The translations under genes and the position numbers were made by a program. From contig NZ_DASSAB010000060.1 of NCBI RefSeq assembly GCF_035685805.1, positions 1 to 64,000 of the forward strand: 64,000 nt of DNA. The letters are read 5' to 3'. Positions 43,452 to 53,105 of this stretch are shown here, in pieces; the stretch's first letter is position 1, and every line of letters starts with the position of its first letter. Below the pieces are notes generated by a model. The model had not been told where the DNA came from. It did no database searches and was given only the letters and a program-made list of their open reading frames with translations. The DNA is from Dyella_A sp035685805 (GTDB taxonomy: Bacteria > Pseudomonadota > Gammaproteobacteria > Xanthomonadales > Rhodanobacteraceae).

Positions 43452-44383
43452 GCGCCATGCCCTGGCACGCCGAGCACTGGCAACGCCTGCAGGCAAGGCG
43501 GGAGCGCGGCGCCCTGCCGCACGCGCTTCTGCTTTGCGGGCCGGCGGGTCTGGGCAAGCGCGTCTTTGCGGAACGCTTCGTGCGGGGATTGCTTTGCGTG
43601 CAGCCGGTGGGCGGCGAGGCGTGCGGGCACTGCCGCAGCTGCGCCCTGCTGGCCGCCGGCAGCCATCCCGATCGCGTCGCGGTGAGCTACGGCTTGCGCA
43701 AGGACGGCGTGCAGCGCAGCGAGATCGTGGTGGACCAGGTTCGCGATCTGTCCGCCCGGCTGGCGATGTCCAGTCAGTTCGGTGGCTGGCAGGTCGCCAC
43801 CATCGACCCGGCCGATGCACTGAATGCCGCCGCCGCCAATGCGCTTTTGAAGACGCTGGAAGAACCGGCTGCGCAGACCATGCTGGTGCTGGTGGCCGAT
43901 GCGCCCTGGCGCCTGCCGCAAACCATCCGCAGCCGCTGTCAGCGCTTCGAGTTCCAGTTGCCGGAAGCCGCCGCCGCCCTGGCGTGGCTGCAGACCCAGG
44001 GCGTGGAGGACGGCGCCGCGGCGCTGGAGGCCGCCGGTGGCAATCCGGGGCTGGCACAGCGCTGGTCGCAGGACGGCTCGCTGGCCCGCCGCCGCGAGGT
44101 GCGACGGGACCTGGCCGCCTTGGCGGGCGGGCGCGGCGAAACCATGGAGGTAGTGCGCCGGTGGCTGGAGCAGGAGCCGGCGCAGCGGGTATGGTTTGCC
44201 GCGCAGGCCGCAGCCGACGAGGCGCGCGCCCGCACCGCAGGTGAGCCCGGCCCGTTGTCCAGCGCGCTCGATGCGATAGGTCTGCTGGACTGGCACGCCA
44301 GTGCCAACCGTACGCGTGAATCACTGCGCGGCCCGCTGCGCGGTGACCTCGCGCTGCTGGAACTGCTGGCCCGCTGGCGCTGA
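43448..44383 (+). CDS. holB: DNA polymerase III subunit delta'
   Basis: 311 residues. HolB is the clamp-loader stator. P-loop-like CGPAGLGKRVFAERF (Arg replaces the usual Ser/Thr after GK, fitting an inactive site), zinc cysteines CGHCRSCALL, NALLKTLEEPAAQTMLVLVAD, and IRSRCQRFEF. With DnaX, which is also in the window, it forms the clamp-loader core. Confidence 0.95.
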   Translation: MSAMPWHAEHWQRLQARRERGALPHALLLCGPAGLGKRVFAERFVRGLLCVQPVGGEACGHCRSCALLAAGSHPDRVAVSYGLRKDGVQRSEIVVDQVRDLSARLAMSSQFGGWQVATIDPADALNAAAANALLKTLEEPAAQTMLVLVADAPWRLPQTIRSRCQRFEFQLPEAAAALAWLQTQGVEDGAAALEAAGGNPGLAQRWSQDGSLARRREVRRDLAALAGGRGETMEVVRRWLEQEPAQRVWFAAQAAADEARARTAGEPGPLSSALDAIGLLDWHASANRTRESLRGPLRGDLALLELLARWR

Positions 44384-44415
44384 CGCGCCGGTTCGTCGGT
44401 CCGGGCTTCCCGATC

Positions 44416-45297
44416 ATGGCTTGGCCCTCGTCCGCGCAGACCCGCCTGCTGGTGGTGGCGCCTCACCCCGACGACGAGACGCTCGCCGGCGGCGTGCTTG
44501 TCCAGCAGGTGCTGGCCGCCGGCGGCGCGGTGCACGTGTTGCTGCTGACCGATGGCGACAACAATCCGTGGCCGCAGCGCTGGCTGGAGCGGCGTTGGCG
44601 CATCGGGCCGGCCGAGCGGCAGCGCTGGGCAAGCCTGCGCCGGAGCGAGCTGTGCGAGGCGATGGGTGTGCTGGGGCTGCCTCCGCATGCGCTGACTGCA
44701 TTCGGCTGGCCGGACCAGGGGCTGACCCGCCGGCTGCAGACGTCTGCCGGCGAGTCGCGCGCCGCCGTACGCGCCGTGCTGGACGCTTTCGAGCCCACGG
44801 TGGTGGCGATGCCGGCGCTGGAGGATCGCCATCCCGACCACAGTGCCGCCCATGTGGTGATGCGCCTGGCGTTGGCCGACCTGGTGCCGGCACCGGCCAT
44901 GCTGCTCTACACGGTGCACACAAGCGCGGCCGCGTCGGCTGGCGACATCGCGCTGCAAGCCGATGCTGCCCAGCAGCGGCGCAAGCATCAGGCGCTGGCG
45001 TGCCACCGCACTCAGCTCGCTCTCAGCGGCAAGCGCATGCAACGTCTGGCTGCGCGTACCGAGTCCTACCGCTTCCAGCCCGCCGCGCCGTGCGACGCGC
45101 TGCCATGGCATCCGCCGCGCGCGGTGTGGCCATGGCTCACCCTCACCATGGTGAGCGCCGAGGGCGGCCGGGTGCTGTCGTGGAATCCGGCGGCCACCGC
45201 GCCGCACGACGCGCCCACAGTCTTTGCCAAGCTGCAGCTGGCCTGGCCGTCGCTGTGGATTTTCGACCACTGGGGCTGGTGCGAACTGCGGCGATGA
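44416..45297 (+). CDS. PIG-L / LmbE family deacetylase
   Basis: 293 residues. Metal-binding motifs APHPDDETLAGG (about 15-26) and EDRHPDHSAAHV (about 136-147). PIG-L enzymes remove N-acetyl groups from GlcNAc-type substrates. Lies between holB and pilZ, which usually adjoin in Xanthomonas-type genomes, so it may be an insertion. C-terminal aromatic-rich WPSLWIFDHWGW is not typical. Substrate unknown. Confidence 0.87.
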   Translation: MAWPSSAQTRLLVVAPHPDDETLAGGVLVQQVLAAGGAVHVLLLTDGDNNPWPQRWLERRWRIGPAERQRWASLRRSELCEAMGVLGLPPHALTAFGWPDQGLTRRLQTSAGESRAAVRAVLDAFEPTVVAMPALEDRHPDHSAAHVVMRLALADLVPAPAMLLYTVHTSAAASAGDIALQADAAQQRRKHQALACHRTQLALSGKRMQRLAARTESYRFQPAAPCDALPWHPPRAVWPWLTLTMVSAEGGRVLSWNPAATAPHDAPTVFAKLQLAWPSLWIFDHWGWCELRR

Positions 45298-45385
45298 CCC
45301 GCCCGTCGCGCTTTGCGCCCGCCCTCGCGCATCGCTACGATGGCGTCCTGCCATCCGATCTGCGGATGGCCCGCCAGGAGCCGGC

Positions 45386-45739
45386 ATGAATCCCGTCGTC
45401 GCCCGCCAGGGCATCCTCTCGCTTAAGATCAAGGACATTCCTTCGCTGTATGCGGCGTACATGCCTTTCCTGAAGCAGGGCGGGCTGTTCGCGGCGACCA
45501 CCCAGCGCTACGCGCTTGGCGACGAGGTGGTGTTGCTGATCAGCCTCATCGACGAGAGCGAACGGATGTCGGTCGCGGGCAAGGTGGTGTGGATCAGCCC
45601 CGTGGGTGCACAGGGCAACCGCCCGGCTGGAATCGGCGTGCATTTCAACGAGTCCAGCGACGGCGAAGTCGCGCGTCAGCGGATCGAGAACCTGCTCGCA
45701 GGCATGACCGCATCGGACCGCGCAACCAGCACCATGTGA
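45386..45739 (+). CDS. pilZ: type IV pilus PilZ-domain protein
   Basis: 117 residues. Atypical PilZ: LKIKDIPSLYAAYMPFL, GGLFAATTQRYALGDEVVLLISL, then GKVVWISPVGAQGNRPAGIGVHF. The RxxxR and DxSxxG c-di-GMP motifs are absent, as in the PilZ of Xanthomonas and Pseudomonas that acts in type IV pilus biogenesis (known there to bind PilB and FimX). Standard length and place, downstream of holB. Confidence 0.9.
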   Translation: MNPVVARQGILSLKIKDIPSLYAAYMPFLKQGGLFAATTQRYALGDEVVLLISLIDESERMSVAGKVVWISPVGAQGNRPAGIGVHFNESSDGEVARQRIENLLAGMTASDRATSTM

Positions 45740-45821
45740 CGCACGCCCGGCAGGACGCGCACGGCGACGCAAGGTCGCCAAAACGCCGCACCGCAATACT
45801 TGTCGCGTCACCTGCCTGCAC

Positions 45822-45830
45822 TGATACAAT
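45822..45830 (+). promoter_or_regulatory. probable nuo promoter, extended -10
   Basis: TGATACAAT combines an upstream TG with TACAAT, an extended -10. TTGTCG at 45800-45805 is a possible -35 at a non-ideal 19-bp spacing, which an extended -10 would tolerate. Transcription would start near 45837, leaving a leader of about 155 bases before nuoA. Confidence 0.55.
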
Positions 45831-45865
45831 AGTGCGATCCCCGAAACAGATCGCAGCTGATCGAA

Positions 45866-45977
45866 CGCTCGCAAACGGATTGCGAGCGACCGTGACGAAG
45901 CCAATCGCTGTCGTCGCCCTTCGCTGAAGCTGCTCCCGGACCGTCCATTCCACGGTCACTGATGCGCCCGCGGGCGC
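45866..45977 (+). promoter_or_regulatory. three-hairpin leader of the nuo operon
   Basis: Stems: CGCTCGCAA/TTGCGAGCG (9 bp, loop of 5, 45866-45888), GACCGT/ACGGTC (6 bp, 45939-45957), and the 14-bp palindrome GCGCCCGCGGGCGC (45964-45977), which ends directly before the nuoA ribosome binding site GGAGG (45978-45982). None has a T run. They may control translation or stability of the nuo message. The 254 bp between pilZ and nuoA hold no gene. Confidence 0.45.
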
Positions 45978-45993
45978 GGAGGTACGTTGCATC

Positions 45994-46350
45994 GTGCTCG
46001 CCGAATACTGGCCCATCCTGTTGTTCATCGGCGTTGCCACCGGCCTGGGCCTGGTGCTGCTCGCCGTCGGTCTGCTCGCCGGTCCGCGCCGTCCGGAAGC
46101 GGAAAAACTTGCGCCGTACGAGTGCGGCTTCGAAGCCTTCGAAGATGCGCGCATGCGTTTCGACGTGCGCTATTACCTGCTGGCGATTCTTTTCATCATC
46201 TTCGATCTGGAAATCGCCTTCCTGTTTCCGTGGGCGGTGGTGTTCCAGAAGATCGGCCTCACCGCGCTGATCGAGATGGCGCTGTTCCTGCTGCTGCTGG
46301 TGATCGGCTTCGCCTACGTCTGGAAGAAGGGAGCGCTGGAATGGGAATGA
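45994..46350 (+). CDS. nuoA: NADH-quinone oxidoreductase subunit A
   Basis: 118 residues, three membrane helices, with the acidic second-half motif YECGFEAFEDARMRFDVRYYL between helices 1 and 2. GTG start with GGAGG at 45978-45982. First gene of the 14-gene complex I operon; overlaps nuoB by 10 bases. Confidence 0.97.
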   Translation: MLAEYWPILLFIGVATGLGLVLLAVGLLAGPRRPEAEKLAPYECGFEAFEDARMRFDVRYYLLAILFIIFDLEIAFLFPWAVVFQKIGLTALIEMALFLLLLVIGFAYVWKKGALEWE

Positions 46351-46898
46351 TGTCTTCCGTCGAGCGGGTGATGCACAACCCGCAGCCGCTGAACCTGGTC
46401 GACGACATCCTGCGTCCGGCCGGCGACAACCCGATCGTGCAGCGCGGCTTCGCCACCACCTCGGTCGATGCGCTGATGAACTGGGCGCGCACCGGCTCGA
46501 TGTGGCCGATGACCTTCGGCCTGGCCTGCTGCGCGGTCGAAATGATGCATGCCGGTGCCGCGCGACTGGACCTGGACCGCTACGGCGTGATCTTCCGCCC
46601 CAGTCCGCGCCAGAGCGACGTGATGATCGTGGCCGGCACCCTGGTCAACAAGATGGCCCCGGCGCTGCGCAAGGTCTACGACCAGATGCCCGATCCCAAG
46701 TGGGTGATCTCGATGGGCAGCTGCGCCAACGGTGGCGGCTACTACCACTACTCGTATTCGGTGGTGCGCGGCTGCGACCGCATCGTGCCCGTGGACATCT
46801 ACGTGCCCGGTTGCCCGCCTACGGCTGAAGCGCTGATCCACGGCATCCTGCAACTGCAGAAGAAGATTCGCCGTACCAGCACCATCGCGCGTTCCTGA
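46341..46898 (+). CDS. nuoB: NADH-quinone oxidoreductase subunit B
   Basis: 185 residues. Carries cluster N2 next to the quinone site: tandem Cys in LACCAVEMM, then SMGSCANGGGYYH and VPGCPPTAEAL. ATG 46341 gives the usual lead MGMMSSVERVM; later ATGs at 46347 and 46350 are less likely. Overlaps nuoA. Confidence 0.97.
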   Translation: MGMMSSVERVMHNPQPLNLVDDILRPAGDNPIVQRGFATTSVDALMNWARTGSMWPMTFGLACCAVEMMHAGAARLDLDRYGVIFRPSPRQSDVMIVAGTLVNKMAPALRKVYDQMPDPKWVISMGSCANGGGYYHYSYSVVRGCDRIVPVDIYVPGCPPTAEALIHGILQLQKKIRRTSTIARS

Positions 46899-46911
46899 AG
46901 GCGCTTGCCCC

Positions 46912-47640
46912 ATGACTGACACGCAAGACACTTCGCTCGCCGCCCGGCTGGCTGCCCGCTTCGGCGACACCCTCGCCATCAGCGTGGTTCGTCGCGAAAC
47001 GACCGTCGAGCTGGCTGCCGCGGACCTGCTGGCCGTGGCCACTGCGCTGCGCGACGAGCCGCAGTTCCGCTTTGGCGAGCTGATTGACCTGTGCGGCATC
47101 GACTACCTCGGCTACGGCCAGACCGAGTGGGAAACCGACACCGCTGCCGGCGACGGCTTCTCGCGCGGCGTGGAAGGCGCTGCGATGGGTCGCTTCAACT
47201 GGGAGGGCCGCCCGCTGCCTGGGCGTAGCCCCCGGCGCTACGCCGTGGTGGTGCACCTGCTGTCGATCGAGAACAACCAGCGGCTGCGCCTGCGCGTGTT
47301 CGGCGAGGACGACACGCTGCCGGTGGTGCCGTCGCTCACCTCGGTGTGGGCGGGCGTCAACTGGTTCGAGCGCGAGGCCTTCGACATGTACGGCATCCTG
47401 TTCGACGGCCATCCGGATCTGCGCCGCATCCTCACCGACTACGGCTTCGTCGGGCATCCGTTCCGCAAGGATTTCCCGCTGATCGGAAACGTCGAGGTGC
47501 GCTACGACGCCGAGCAGAAGCGCGTGATCTACCAACCGGTCACGATCGAGCCGCGCGTGCTAGTGCCGCGCACCATCCGCGACGACGCCGATCTGCTGCA
47601 GGCCAAGGCCGAGGCCGCCGACCACTGGCGGGAGAACTGA
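46912..47640 (+). CDS. nuoC: NADH-quinone oxidoreductase subunit C
   Basis: 242 residues, 30-kDa subunit. The signature WFEREAFDMYGILFDGHPDLRR (about 146-167) lies next to the N2/quinone region. Separate from nuoD, unlike the fused NuoCD of E. coli. Two bases lie between it and nuoD. Confidence 0.96.
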   Translation: MTDTQDTSLAARLAARFGDTLAISVVRRETTVELAAADLLAVATALRDEPQFRFGELIDLCGIDYLGYGQTEWETDTAAGDGFSRGVEGAAMGRFNWEGRPLPGRSPRRYAVVVHLLSIENNQRLRLRVFGEDDTLPVVPSLTSVWAGVNWFEREAFDMYGILFDGHPDLRRILTDYGFVGHPFRKDFPLIGNVEVRYDAEQKRVIYQPVTIEPRVLVPRTIRDDADLLQAKAEAADHWREN

Positions 47641-47642
47641 GA

Positions 47643-48899
47643 ATGGCCCAGGAAATCCGCAACTACACGATGAACTTCGGCCCGCAGCATCCCGCAGCCC
47701 ACGGCGTGCTGCGCCTGGTGCTGGAGATGGACGGCGAGACCATCGTGCGCGCCGACCCGCACGTGGGCCTGCTGCACCGTGGCACCGAAAAGCTGGCCGA
47801 ATCCAAGCCGTTCAACCAGTCGATCGGCTACATGGATCGCCTCGACTACGTGTCGATGATGTGCAACGAGCACGCCTACGTGCGTGCCATCGAGACACTG
47901 CTCGGCGTCGAGCCGCCGGAGCGCGCGCTCTACATCCGCACCATGTTCGACGAGATCACCCGGATCCTGAACCACCTGATGTGGATCGGCTCGAACGCGC
48001 TCGATCTGGGCGCGATGGCGGTGTTCCTGTACGCGTTCCGCGAGCGCGAAGAGCTGATGGACTGCTACGAGGCAGTTTCCGGCGCGCGCATGCATGCCAC
48101 CTATTACCGCCCCGGCGGCGTCTACCGCGACCTGCCTGCGCAGATGTCGCAGTACCGCGAGTCGCCCTGGCACAAGGGCGCCGACCTCAAGCGCCTGAAC
48201 AGCTGGCGCGGAGGGTCGATGCTCGACTTCCTCGATGCGTTCACGGCCGACTTCCCGTCGAAGGTGGACGAGTACGAGGAATTGCTCACCAACAACCGTA
48301 TCTGGAAGCAGCGCACCGTCGGCATTGGCGTGATCAGCCCGGAGATGGCCCAGCAGTGGGGCATGACCGGCGCGATGCTGCGCGGTTCCGGCGTGGAGTG
48401 GGATCTGCGCAAGAAGCAGCCGTACGCCAAGTACGCGCAGATGGACTTCGATATCCCGGTCGGCGTCAACGGCGACTGCTACGACCGTTACCTGGTGCGC
48501 GTGGAAGAAATGCGCCAGTCCAATCGCATCATCCAGCAGTGCGTGAAGTGGCTGCGGGCCAATCCGGGCCCGGTGATGCTGAAGAACTTCAAGGTCGCGC
48601 CGCCGTCGCGCGAAGAGATGAAGGAGGACATGGAAGCCATGATCCATCACTTCAAGCTCTTCACCGAGGGCTACGGCGTGCCCGCCGGCGAAACCTATTG
48701 CGCGGTCGAGGCGCCGAAGGGCGAGTTCGGTTGCTACCTGGTGTCCGACGGCGCCAACAAGCCGTTCCGCGTGCACCTGCGCGCGCCGGGCTTCGCGCAT
48801 CTCTCGTCGATCGATCCCATCGTGAGCGGCCACATGCTGGCCGACGTGGTGGCGATGATCGGTACCTACGACCTCGTGTTCGGCGAAGTCGATCGCTGA
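47643..48899 (+). CDS. nuoD: NADH-quinone oxidoreductase subunit D
   Basis: 418 residues, 49-kDa subunit, related to NiFe hydrogenase large subunits but with the cysteines lost. NFGPQHPAAHGVLRLV near the N-terminus and HVGLLHRGTEKL are standard, as is DPIVSGHMLADVVAMIGTYDLVFGEVDR at the C-terminus. Forms the quinone pocket with NuoB. Confidence 0.97.
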   Translation: MAQEIRNYTMNFGPQHPAAHGVLRLVLEMDGETIVRADPHVGLLHRGTEKLAESKPFNQSIGYMDRLDYVSMMCNEHAYVRAIETLLGVEPPERALYIRTMFDEITRILNHLMWIGSNALDLGAMAVFLYAFREREELMDCYEAVSGARMHATYYRPGGVYRDLPAQMSQYRESPWHKGADLKRLNSWRGGSMLDFLDAFTADFPSKVDEYEELLTNNRIWKQRTVGIGVISPEMAQQWGMTGAMLRGSGVEWDLRKKQPYAKYAQMDFDIPVGVNGDCYDRYLVRVEEMRQSNRIIQQCVKWLRANPGPVMLKNFKVAPPSREEMKEDMEAMIHHFKLFTEGYGVPAGETYCAVEAPKGEFGCYLVSDGANKPFRVHLRAPGFAHLSSIDPIVSGHMLADVVAMIGTYDLVFGEVDR

Positions 48900-48917
48900 G
48901 CCGGAGGAAAGAACCCC

Positions 48918-49445
48918 ATGAAAGCCACCGGACATTTCGATCAGGTCAAGAACGTTGACCCGCTCGTCGTACTCACCGAGCACACCCGCCATCACATCGA
49001 TGCGTGGGTGGCCAAGTTTCCGCCCGATCGCAAACGCTCGGCGCTGATCCAGGCGTTGTTCGCCGCGCAAGAGCAGAACCAGGGTTTCCTCACCGACGAA
49101 CTGATCACTGCGGTGGCGAAGTACCTCGATCTGCCGTCGGTGTGGGCGTACGAGGTTTCGAGCTTTTATTCGATGCTGGAAACCAAGCCGGTTGGCCGCA
49201 ACAACGTGGCGATCTGCACCAACATTTCCTGCTGGTTGAACGGCGCCGAGGAGCTGGTGCGTCACTGCGAAAAGAAACTCGGCGTGAAGCTCGGCGAGAG
49301 CACCGCGGACGGTCGCGTGTACCTGAAGAAAGAGGAAGAGTGCATTGCGGCGTGCGTGCGCGCGCCGGCAATGACCGTCAACGGGCATTACCACGAAAAC
49401 CTGGACGTCCAGACGCTCGACAAGATTCTGGACGGGTTGGAGTAG
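48918..49445 (+). CDS. nuoE: NADH-quinone oxidoreductase subunit E
   Basis: 175 residues, 24-kDa thioredoxin-like subunit with a [2Fe-2S] cluster: C in CTNISCWL and, 40 residues later, ECIAACVRAP. It packs against NuoF in the NADH-oxidising arm. GGAGGA precedes the start. Confidence 0.96.
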   Translation: MKATGHFDQVKNVDPLVVLTEHTRHHIDAWVAKFPPDRKRSALIQALFAAQEQNQGFLTDELITAVAKYLDLPSVWAYEVSSFYSMLETKPVGRNNVAICTNISCWLNGAEELVRHCEKKLGVKLGESTADGRVYLKKEEECIAACVRAPAMTVNGHYHENLDVQTLDKILDGLE

Positions 49446-49448
49446 ATC

Positions 49449-50774
49449 ATGGCAGTCGGACCCGCACCGCAAGAACATCAGGTTGTCCTGACCACACTAC
49501 ATTTCGACAAGCCGTGGGCGATCGGCAGCTACGAGCAAGTGGACGGCTACAAGGCGTGGCGCAAGATCCTCGCCGAGAAGCCCGACCCCGCGACGCTGAT
49601 CGAGGAGATCAAGAAGAGCGCCCTCCGTGGTCGCGGCGGCGCAGGTTTTCCGACCGGGCTGAAATGGTCGTTCATGCCCAAGGGCACGATGCAGAAGTAC
49701 ATGCTGTGCAACTCCGACGAATCGGAGCCCGGCACCTCGCATGACCGCGACATCCTGCGCTACAACCCGCATGCCGTCATCGAGGGCCTGGCGATCGGCT
49801 GCTACTGCACCGGTGCCACGGTCGGTTACAACTATCTGCGCGGGGAGTTCCATCACGAGCCGTTCGAGCATTTCGAAGAAGCGCTGAAAGAGGCTTATGC
49901 CGCGGGTCTGCTGGGCAAAAACATCCTGGGCAGCGGCATCGACGTGGATATCCATACCGCGCTCGGCGCCGGCGCCTACATCTGCGGCGAAGAAACGGCG
50001 CTGATGGAGTCGCTTGAAGGCAAGAAGGGTCAGCCTCGGTTCAAGCCGCCGTTCCCGGCCAACTTCGGCCTGTATGGCAAGCCCACCACCATCAACAACA
50101 CCGAGACGTATGCCTCGGTGCCGGCGATCCTGCGCAACGGCGCGGACTGGTTCCTCAATCTGGGCAAGCCGAACAACGGTGGCGTCAAGGTCTTTTCGGT
50201 CTCCGGCCACGTGGCCAGGCCGGGCAATTTCGAGATCCGACTCGGCACGCCGTTCAAGGATCTGCTGGAGATGGCCGGCGGCATGCGCCCGGGTCGCACG
50301 TTGAAGGCGGTGATCCCCGGCGGCGTCTCCATGAAGGTGTTGCCGGCGGACATCATGATGGACCTGACGATGGACTTTGACGCCATCCAGAAGGCCGGTT
50401 CGGGCCTCGGCTCGGGTGCGGTGGTGGTGATGGACGACACCACATGCATGGTCAAGGCCTGCCACCGTATCTCGCGTTTCTACATGGCCGAATCCTGCGG
50501 CCAGTGCACGCCGTGCCGCGAAGGCACCGGCTGGATGTATCGCGTGCTGTCGCGCATCGTCGAGGGCAATGGGACGCAGGACGATCTGCATCGCCTGAAA
50601 GCGGTGGCCGGGCAGATCGAGGGGCACACCATCTGCGCCTTCGGTGAAGCCGCCGCGTGGCCGGTGCAGGGTTTCCTGGGCCGCTTCTGGCATGAATTCG
50701 AATACTTCGTCGAGCACGGTCGGTCGATGACCGACGACGCGTTCGCAAAAACCGACCGTGGAGTTGCCGCATGA
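49449..50774 (+). CDS. nuoF: NADH-quinone oxidoreductase subunit F
   Basis: 441 residues, 51-kDa subunit with FMN, NADH site and cluster N3. GRGGAGFPTGLKWSF (NADH/FMN), GAGAYICGEETALMESLEG, and ESCGQCTPCREGTGW for the [4Fe-4S] cluster. Overlaps nuoG by four bases. Confidence 0.97.
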   Translation: MAVGPAPQEHQVVLTTLHFDKPWAIGSYEQVDGYKAWRKILAEKPDPATLIEEIKKSALRGRGGAGFPTGLKWSFMPKGTMQKYMLCNSDESEPGTSHDRDILRYNPHAVIEGLAIGCYCTGATVGYNYLRGEFHHEPFEHFEEALKEAYAAGLLGKNILGSGIDVDIHTALGAGAYICGEETALMESLEGKKGQPRFKPPFPANFGLYGKPTTINNTETYASVPAILRNGADWFLNLGKPNNGGVKVFSVSGHVARPGNFEIRLGTPFKDLLEMAGGMRPGRTLKAVIPGGVSMKVLPADIMMDLTMDFDAIQKAGSGLGSGAVVVMDDTTCMVKACHRISRFYMAESCGQCTPCREGTGWMYRVLSRIVEGNGTQDDLHRLKAVAGQIEGHTICAFGEAAAWPVQGFLGRFWHEFEYFVEHGRSMTDDAFAKTDRGVAA

Positions 50775-53101
50775 GTGCGCAGCCGGTAAATAACGCGGCG
50801 CCCGATCTGCTGAACATCGAGATCGACGGCAAGCCGACGCAGATCCGCAAGGGCGCCATGATCATCGAGGCGGCCGACGGCATCGGCGTGCCGATCCCGC
50901 GGTTCTGCTACCACCGCAAGCTGCCGATCGCCGCCAACTGCCGCATGTGCCTGGTCGACGTGGAGATGGGCGGCAAGCTGATGCCCAAGCCACAGCCGGC
51001 CTGCGCCACGCCGGTTGCCGAAGGCATGAAGGTGATGACGCGCTCGGACAAGGCGCTGAAGTTCCAGAAGGACGTGATGGAGTTCCTTCTGATCAACCAT
51101 CCGCTCGACTGCCCGATCTGCGATCAGGGCGGCGAGTGCGAGCTGCAGGACGTGTCGCTGGGCTACGGCCGGGGCGTGTCGCGCTACACCGAGCGCAAGC
51201 GCACCGTGGCCGACGAGAACATCGGGCCGCTGGTCGCCACCGAGATGACCCGCTGCATCCAGTGCACCCGCTGCGTGCGCTTCACCAGCGAGATCGCCGG
51301 CACCTACGAGCTCGGCGGCATGAACCGCGGCGAGAACCTGCAGATCGGCACCTATATCGGCAAGACGATCGAGACCGAGCTGTCCGGCAACATCATCGAC
51401 GTCTGCCCGGTGGGGGCGCTGACCAACAAGCCGTTCCAGTTCCAGGCGCGGCCGTGGGAGCTCATCGCGCGGCCTTCGATCGGCTATCACGACGCGCTGG
51501 GCTCGAACCTGTGGCTGCACACCCGTCGTGGCGAAGTGCTGCGCACGGTGCCGCGAGACAACGAGTCGATCAACGAGTGCTGGCTGGCCGACCGCGACCG
51601 TTACAGCTATCAGGGCCTGTACGCCGCCGACCGGGTCACGGCACCGGAGGTCAAGCGGGACGGCCGCTGGCAGCCGACCACCTGGGAGGATGCGCTGTCG
51701 TTCGCCGCCGAAGCGCTGCGCAAGACGCCGGGCAGCGAGCTCGGTGTACTGGCGCATCCGGCGACGTCGAGCGAGGAGGGTGACCTGCTGCTGCGCCTCG
51801 CCCGCGGCCTGGGTAGTGCTCACGTGGATCATCGCCTGCGCCAGCGCGATTTTGCCGATGCCGCGGTGGCATCACCGTTTGCCATGCCCGTGGCCGCGGT
51901 GGCCCAGGTCAAGGCGGCCCTGCTGATCGGTTCGCAACTGCGTCACGAAATGCCCCTGCTGAACCACCGCCTGCACCAGGCGGTGAAGGCGGGGGCACGG
52001 GTCTATGCCGTCAACCCCGCTGGCTTCGACTTCAACTATCGGCTGGCCGGCGAGGCGGTGGTGGCGCCGCACGCGCTGGTCCAGGCCACGCTGTCACTGG
52101 CCAAGGCCGCGGTTGCGGCGGGCGCCGAAGCCCCTGCGGCACTCGCCGATGCCATTGGCAGTGCCGAGTTCGACCAGGGCGATGCAGATGCGCTTGCCGC
52201 GCTCAAGCAGGGCGAGTCGCTGATCGTGCTCGGCGAGCTGGCCGTGACGCATCCGGAGGCCTCCTGGCTACGGGCGATTGCGCGGTTCCTCGCCGATGCC
52301 ACGGGGGCCGCACTGAACGAGCTGCCGGTGGGCGCCAATGCGGTCGGGCTGGCCCGGGTAGGCGTCTTGCCGGGCAACGGCGGCCTCGATGCTCAGGCAA
52401 TGCTGACGCAGCCGCGCAAGGGTTACCTGCTGTATGGCGTGGAGCCGCCGCACGATTTCGCCGATGGCGAGGCAGCGTTGCGTGCGCTGCACGGCGCCGA
52501 GACCGTGGTGGCGTTCTCGGCGTATGCCAGCGCCACGCTGCGTGACGTGGCCGACGTGATCCTGCCGATCGCACTGCTGCCCGAGATCGACGCCACGCTG
52601 GTGAACGTGGACGGTGTGGCACAGCAGCAGTTGGCCGGCGCCAAGGCGCCGGGCCAGGTGCGGCAGGGCTGGAAGGTGCTGCGTGCACTGGGCGGCCTGA
52701 TGCAGCTGGCCGGGTTCGAGTTCGACGACATGGCGAGCCTGCGCGAGGGCATGCAGCAGCGTGCCGCCCATGCCGCCGGCCATGCGTTGGCCCAGCGTGC
52801 CCCTGCCGCGGGGCTGAGCCGGCTCGCGATCTGGCCGATCTATCGCATGGATGCGGTACTCCGCCGTGCTCCTGCGCTCAACGCCCATCCACTGAACCGC
52901 GCCCCGGCGGTCCGCCTCAACGCGGACGAGGCGGCGCGGCAGGGGCTTGGCGATGGCGCCGCGGCACGCGTGGGCAACGTGGCCCTGCCGGTCGTGCTCG
53001 ACGCTGCGGTGCCAGACGGCGCGGTGTGGATCGATGCAGCCCACGAGCTCACCGCCACCCTGCCGGCTTACGGCGCGTCCATTTCACTCAGCAAGGCCTG
53101 A
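50771..53101 (+). CDS. nuoG: NADH-quinone oxidoreductase subunit G
   Basis: 776 residues, 75-kDa subunit. [2Fe-2S] cysteines in RFCYHRKLPIAANCRMC, His/Cys cluster N5 in HPLDCPICDQGGECEL, and N4 in CIQCTRCVRF and VCPVGALT. A molybdopterin-oxidoreductase-like domain (from about 220) lacks catalytic function. The last 200 residues are Ala-rich and more variable. Confidence 0.96.
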   Translation: MSAQPVNNAAPDLLNIEIDGKPTQIRKGAMIIEAADGIGVPIPRFCYHRKLPIAANCRMCLVDVEMGGKLMPKPQPACATPVAEGMKVMTRSDKALKFQKDVMEFLLINHPLDCPICDQGGECELQDVSLGYGRGVSRYTERKRTVADENIGPLVATEMTRCIQCTRCVRFTSEIAGTYELGGMNRGENLQIGTYIGKTIETELSGNIIDVCPVGALTNKPFQFQARPWELIARPSIGYHDALGSNLWLHTRRGEVLRTVPRDNESINECWLADRDRYSYQGLYAADRVTAPEVKRDGRWQPTTWEDALSFAAEALRKTPGSELGVLAHPATSSEEGDLLLRLARGLGSAHVDHRLRQRDFADAAVASPFAMPVAAVAQVKAALLIGSQLRHEMPLLNHRLHQAVKAGARVYAVNPAGFDFNYRLAGEAVVAPHALVQATLSLAKAAVAAGAEAPAALADAIGSAEFDQGDADALAALKQGESLIVLGELAVTHPEASWLRAIARFLADATGAALNELPVGANAVGLARVGVLPGNGGLDAQAMLTQPRKGYLLYGVEPPHDFADGEAALRALHGAETVVAFSAYASATLRDVADVILPIALLPEIDATLVNVDGVAQQQLAGAKAPGQVRQGWKVLRALGGLMQLAGFEFDDMASLREGMQQRAAHAAGHALAQRAPAAGLSRLAIWPIYRMDAVLRRAPALNAHPLNRAPAVRLNADEAARQGLGDGAAARVGNVALPVVLDAAVPDGAVWIDAAHELTATLPAYGASISLSKA

Positions 53102-53105
53102 CCCG

